NCBI GenBank assembly: GCA_964358485.1
Contig: CAYHPY010000133.1
Location: 1-8,781 of the forward strand
DNA: 8,781 nucleotides
Direction: 5' to 3'
Source: CAYHPY01 sp964358485
Lineage (GTDB): Bacteria; Elusimicrobiota; Elusimicrobia; UBA1565; UBA9628
Translations under genes and position numbers: made by a program
Part shown: piece by piece, positions 6,507 through 8,781 of the stretch
Position numbering within the stretch: position 1 is the first letter of the stretch
Layout: every line of letters begins with the position of its first letter
The notes under the pieces: generated by a model
Told to the model about the DNA's origin: nothing
The model's input: only the letters and a program-made list of their open reading frames with translations
Database searches by the model: none

Positions 6507-6952
6507 AGCGAGAGGTTCTTGGCCGCGACCGGGTAGGTCGGCGCCACTTTTGATTTGTTGTAGGAGTTCCATTTTTCCGGGTTCCAAATTTCGCCGCGGT
6601 TGCCCATGCCCTGCACCAAAACGGTTCCGCCCAAGGCCGCGTGCTTCCTCATATAGGGAGGGACCAAGATCCGCCCCGCGGAGTCCAACTCCACGCTGTC
6701 GGTGTTGGAGAAGAACCCCCGCTGAAAGGCGCGCTCCTTTTCCTTGTTGCCCATCGAAAACTTCGCCAAATCGTTTTCCGTCAGCTTCTCGAACTGCGAC
6801 GGGAGGAAGAGGTAGAGGCACGCGTCCAGGCCGCAGCTGAGATAAAGCTGAGTCCCGTTTTCCTTCAGGAGCGCGTCGCGAAATTTCGGGGGCACGCCCA
6901 GACGATTCTTGTCGTCCAGCGTGTATTCGTAGCGGCCGATCAGGAAGCTCAT
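6503..6952 (-). CDS. mraZ: MraZ transcriptional regulator, first gene of the dcw operon
   Basis: The 149-residue length is normal for MraZ. The protein shows the two tandem SpoVT/AbrB-like halves of the family. The first motif is DDKNRLGVPPKFR (13-25) and the second is LDSAGRILVPPYMRKHAAL (89-107). MraZ forms a ring-shaped oligomer that binds repeats in its own promoter and represses the division and cell wall operon. The five repeats upstream match that role. The ATG at 6952 follows GGGGAAAGG at a short distance. The stop codon TGA overlaps the proposed CTG start of rsmH, so translation of the two genes is probably coupled. Confidence 0.96.
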   Translation of the reverse strand: MSFLIGRYEYTLDDKNRLGVPPKFRDALLKENGTQLYLSCGLDACLYLFLPSQFEKLTENDLAKFSMGNKEKERAFQRGFFSNTDSVELDSAGRILVPPYMRKHAALGGTVLVQGMGNRGEIWNPEKWNSYNKSKVAPTYPVAAKNLSL

Positions 6953-6960
6953 CGGCCTTT

Positions 6961-7007
6961 CCCCACTTCTTCACACTCGTTCTCACTTTTCTCCCACATT
7001 TTCCCAC
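6961..7007 (-). promoter_or_regulatory. MraZ operator: five GTGGGA-like direct repeats
   Basis: Five boxes on the minus strand begin at 7007, 6997, 6986, 6976 and 6966: GTGGGA, GTGGGA, GTGAGA, GTGTGA and GTGGGG. The spacing is 10, 11, 10 and 10 bases, about one helical turn. MraZ is known to bind short TGGG-type direct repeats with this phasing upstream of its own gene. The boxes lie just downstream of the predicted transcription start. The last one overlaps the purine-rich ribosome binding region of mraZ (6964-6956). This fits autorepression of the whole operon. The two central boxes are degenerate. Confidence 0.82.
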
Positions 7008-7018
7008 CAGGGGACTAG

Positions 7019-7066
7019 AGTATAGGGGATCACCCCATTTTTGTCAAGGCCCAATTTTTTTAAAAA
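7019..7066 (-). promoter_or_regulatory. Sigma70-type promoter of the dcw operon (mraZ promoter)
   Basis: On the minus strand TTGACA (7047-7042) is separated by exactly 17 bases from TATACT (7024-7019). This is a near-perfect housekeeping promoter. An A/T-rich tract at about 7066-7053, just upstream of the -35 box, could act as an UP element. The predicted transcription start is near 7012, about 60 bases before the mraZ ATG. The spacer contains the palindrome GGGG-TGAT-CCCC (7036-7025), which could be an operator or chance. Confidence 0.88.
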
Positions 7067-7092
7067 CGGCGGTTATTTTCGGGGGGTGCGAA

Positions 7093-8241
7093 TCAGCGCC
7101 CGGCGGGCTTGGCGGCGGAGGAAACCAGGTCGTAGCGCCACGCGTATTCGAGCGCCTTGAGGCTGGTGTAGGGCGGGCCGTAGGAGCGGTAGAGCGCCTC
7201 GGTGACGGGGCGCCCTTCCCGAAGGTAGCGGGAAAAATTGTAGAAGGACGAGCGGTACTGCGAGCGGATCAGAAAGCGCACGGTGCTGTAGGACTGCGTG
7301 TACCACAGGCGCACCGTCTCGTCGGCGGCCCCGCTCGTGCTGGAAATGCGCATGAGCTCCGAAAGGGTGTAGCCGCCGTCGCTCCGGAGGATCTCCAGAT
7401 TTTCCCGCAGCCACGCGGGCGCGGCCAAGCCGCGCTCGATCTGGATCAAGGTCGCCATGCCCTCGCTGAGCCAAAGCGGATTGGATTTCCCCCCCAGGAA
7501 AAATCCGTCGTAATAAATGTGGCAGAGTTCGTGGGCGAGTATGCCTGGAAGTTCTTCGCTCTCGTACAAATAAATTCTTTTTTTGGGAACGGAACTGGCG
7601 CCGCCCGACCAGGCCGGACGGCCGGTCAGTTTGCGGTAGGCGTCCTGGCTCTTGAACAGGAATAGGCTCACGCGCTGGCTTTCGGTCCATGGGGAAAACG
7701 CCGCCAAGTCCAGCATGAGATTGCCGTGCAAGTTCTCCAAGAGCTTGATGAACTCATCGGCGGCGGGCTCCCCCTCCGAGTAGACGTTGAAGTGGCGCGT
7801 CATGGTCTTGTGAAAGCCGCGGGGGACCGGCGGGTCGGGCAGGACCTGCGCGCGGTCGTGGCGGAAGACCCGGCCGGGAGGCTGGGTCCTGGGCGCCGGC
7901 CGGGGCGTGATTCTTTCGGCGGGCGGCAAGGTCAAATGCCCGTCGACCGCCGGCGGGGCGAGGGTCGCGGCCGGAGGCTCGGGCGCCGGCGGTTGGACCG
8001 GCGGCTCGGGGGGCATTTGAAGGGGCGGCTCCAACGGCGTTTGGGGCGCCGTCATCGCGGTCCGCCCGCCGGGCCCGGTCTCCGGTTCGGGCGCGGGAAG
8101 CGGCAGGCCCTTGTAGGGATTGGAGACCGGCTGCATGGTGGCGATCTCCTCGTCGTCTCCCATGTACTGATAGACCATGACGCCCCAGAGGCTGAGCAGG
8201 GTCAGCCAGATGAGAACCCGGAGGCGGAATGCTATGTCCAC
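7093..8241 (-). CDS. Membrane-anchored gluzincin metallopeptidase (peptidase MA-like)
   Basis: The protein has 382 residues. It starts with one hydrophobic helix at about residues 7-26 (signal anchor). A long linker rich in Pro and Ala follows (about 47-140), then a C-terminal domain with a zinc peptidase signature. The signature is HELCH at 237-241 and a third-ligand glutamate at 260 within WLSEGMAT. This is the HExxH-18-E spacing of gluzincins, as in clan MA. The expected arrangement is an inner-membrane anchor with the catalytic domain outside the cytoplasm, held away from the membrane by the linker. The substrate is unknown; a role in the cell envelope is only inferred from the location. 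The start is a GTG three bases after the stop of the upstream membrane protein gene, without a clear ribosome binding site, so coupled translation is likely. No clear terminator follows it before the mraZ promoter. Confidence 0.82.
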   Translation of the reverse strand: MDIAFRLRVLIWLTLLSLWGVMVYQYMGDDEEIATMQPVSNPYKGLPLPAPEPETGPGGRTAMTAPQTPLEPPLQMPPEPPVQPPAPEPPAATLAPPAVDGHLTLPPAERITPRPAPRTQPPGRVFRHDRAQVLPDPPVPRGFHKTMTRHFNVYSEGEPAADEFIKLLENLHGNLMLDLAAFSPWTESQRVSLFLFKSQDAYRKLTGRPAWSGGASSVPKKRIYLYESEELPGILAHELCHIYYDGFFLGGKSNPLWLSEGMATLIQIERGLAAPAWLRENLEILRSDGGYTLSELMRISSTSGAADETVRLWYTQSYSTVRFLIRSQYRSSFYNFSRYLREGRPVTEALYRSYGPPYTSLKALEYAWRYDLVSSAAKPAGR

Positions 8242-8244
8242 GGA

Positions 8245-8766
8245 TCAGGCGGGGCCGGCGTCCCTCAGTCTCAGCGCGGCCTCGGCCAAGGCGTGCACGA
8301 ACAGGGAAAAGATCACGATGAAGGCGGCGTGGGCCAGGGCCATGCCGAAGGCCGGACCCTCGGGGGCCATGCCGCGGTGGGCGTAGATGCCCAGCATGGT
8401 GCCGGCCGAAACCAGGCCGGAAATCCAGGTGGCGCCCTTGCCCAAGGAGAGGGCGGCCGCGACCGGGGCCATGACCAGGAGCAGCCACATCGGCGCCCAG
8501 TAGGGGACCAGGAAATAAACCAGCAGGGCCGACCAGAGATAATTGATCCAGACTTGTCCGTGGCGCAGGGCGGTGGCCCAGCGGATGAACCGGTATTTGT
8601 TGGCGGAGAGCCACCAGTTGACCAGGACCGAGGCGGCCACGATGGCGATGGAGAGCTTGATGTCCATCGGCAGGCCGGTTTCCCCCTCCTCGGGGACCCG
8701 GTAATAGAACGCCAGGGAAATTAAAATGAGCGCGAAAGGCGTGAAATAACGGTTAAGCATCTGCAT
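8245..8766 (-). CDS. Six-helix integral membrane protein, function unknown
   Basis: This 173-residue protein is strongly hydrophobic. Probable membrane helices lie at about residues 8-22, 36-53, 72-88, 91-108, 113-129 and 138-162, with short polar loops between them and a basic patch at about 57-69. I recognise no catalytic or transporter motif and do not assign a family. The start is the ATG at 8766, with AGGGGG about nine bases upstream as a possible ribosome binding site. A second in-frame ATG two codons later is also possible. The stop lies three bases before the metallopeptidase gene, so the two are probably co-transcribed. The promoter would lie outside the window. The reading frame is sound, and the function is unknown. 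Confidence 0.8.
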   Translation of the reverse strand: MQMLNRYFTPFALILISLAFYYRVPEEGETGLPMDIKLSIAIVAASVLVNWWLSANKYRFIRWATALRHGQVWINYLWSALLVYFLVPYWAPMWLLLVMAPVAAALSLGKGATWISGLVSAGTMLGIYAHRGMAPEGPAFGMALAHAAFIVIFSLFVHALAEAALRLRDAGPA

Positions 8767-8781
8767 GCGGATTGTCCCCCT

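Noticed and set aside
5607..7007. RsmH extended to 466 residues from 7007
   Set aside because: The extension reads the mraZ gene and its leader in another frame. Normal RsmH length and N-terminus are reached at 6506.
7048..7092. Intrinsic terminator after the metallopeptidase gene
   Set aside because: There is an A/T-rich tract but no convincing GC-rich stem before it. The tract is better explained as an upstream promoter element of mraZ.

Overview
The window carries the start of a division and cell wall (dcw) operon from a GC-rich, Gram-negative-type bacterium. Every supportable gene is on the minus strand, so the operon reads from high to low coordinates. MurE has the DNPR motif of the meso-diaminopimelate-adding enzyme. 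The sequence looks like a metagenome or draft scaffold: it has two runs of exactly 100 N, and each is flanked by the same 55 bases on both sides. I cannot name the phylum from sequence alone.

Layout in reading order: a six-helix membrane protein of unknown role (8766-8245); a membrane-anchored, proline-rich gluzincin metallopeptidase (8241-7093); a near-consensus sigma70-type promoter followed by five GTGGGA-like boxes, the expected MraZ operator (7066-6961); mraZ (6952-6503); rsmH (6506-5607); a 61-residue unknown small gene with the best ribosome binding site in the window (5595-5410); a tandem hairpin array (5401-4965); ftsL (4866-4522); ftsI (4517-2829); murE (2832-1142, crossed by an N gap); and murF (1145 to beyond position 1, C-terminus missing).

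The genes act together. MraZ represses the operon and RsmH methylates 16S rRNA. FtsL and FtsI belong to the septal peptidoglycan machine. MurE and MurF add the third residue and the D-Ala-D-Ala dipeptide to the peptidoglycan precursor. Several junctions overlap by a few bases, which suggests translational coupling.

The unusual element is the array between the small gene and ftsL. It is a strict 36-nt period of 30-nt hairpins. Each hairpin has an 11-bp stem and the same 8-nt loop (ACTCGGCG on the coding strand). Two unrelated stem sequences alternate, and two units carry compensated stem changes. A second unusual point is that rsmH and murE both appear to start at CTG codons overlapping the preceding TGA (CTGA), where ATGA would be usual.
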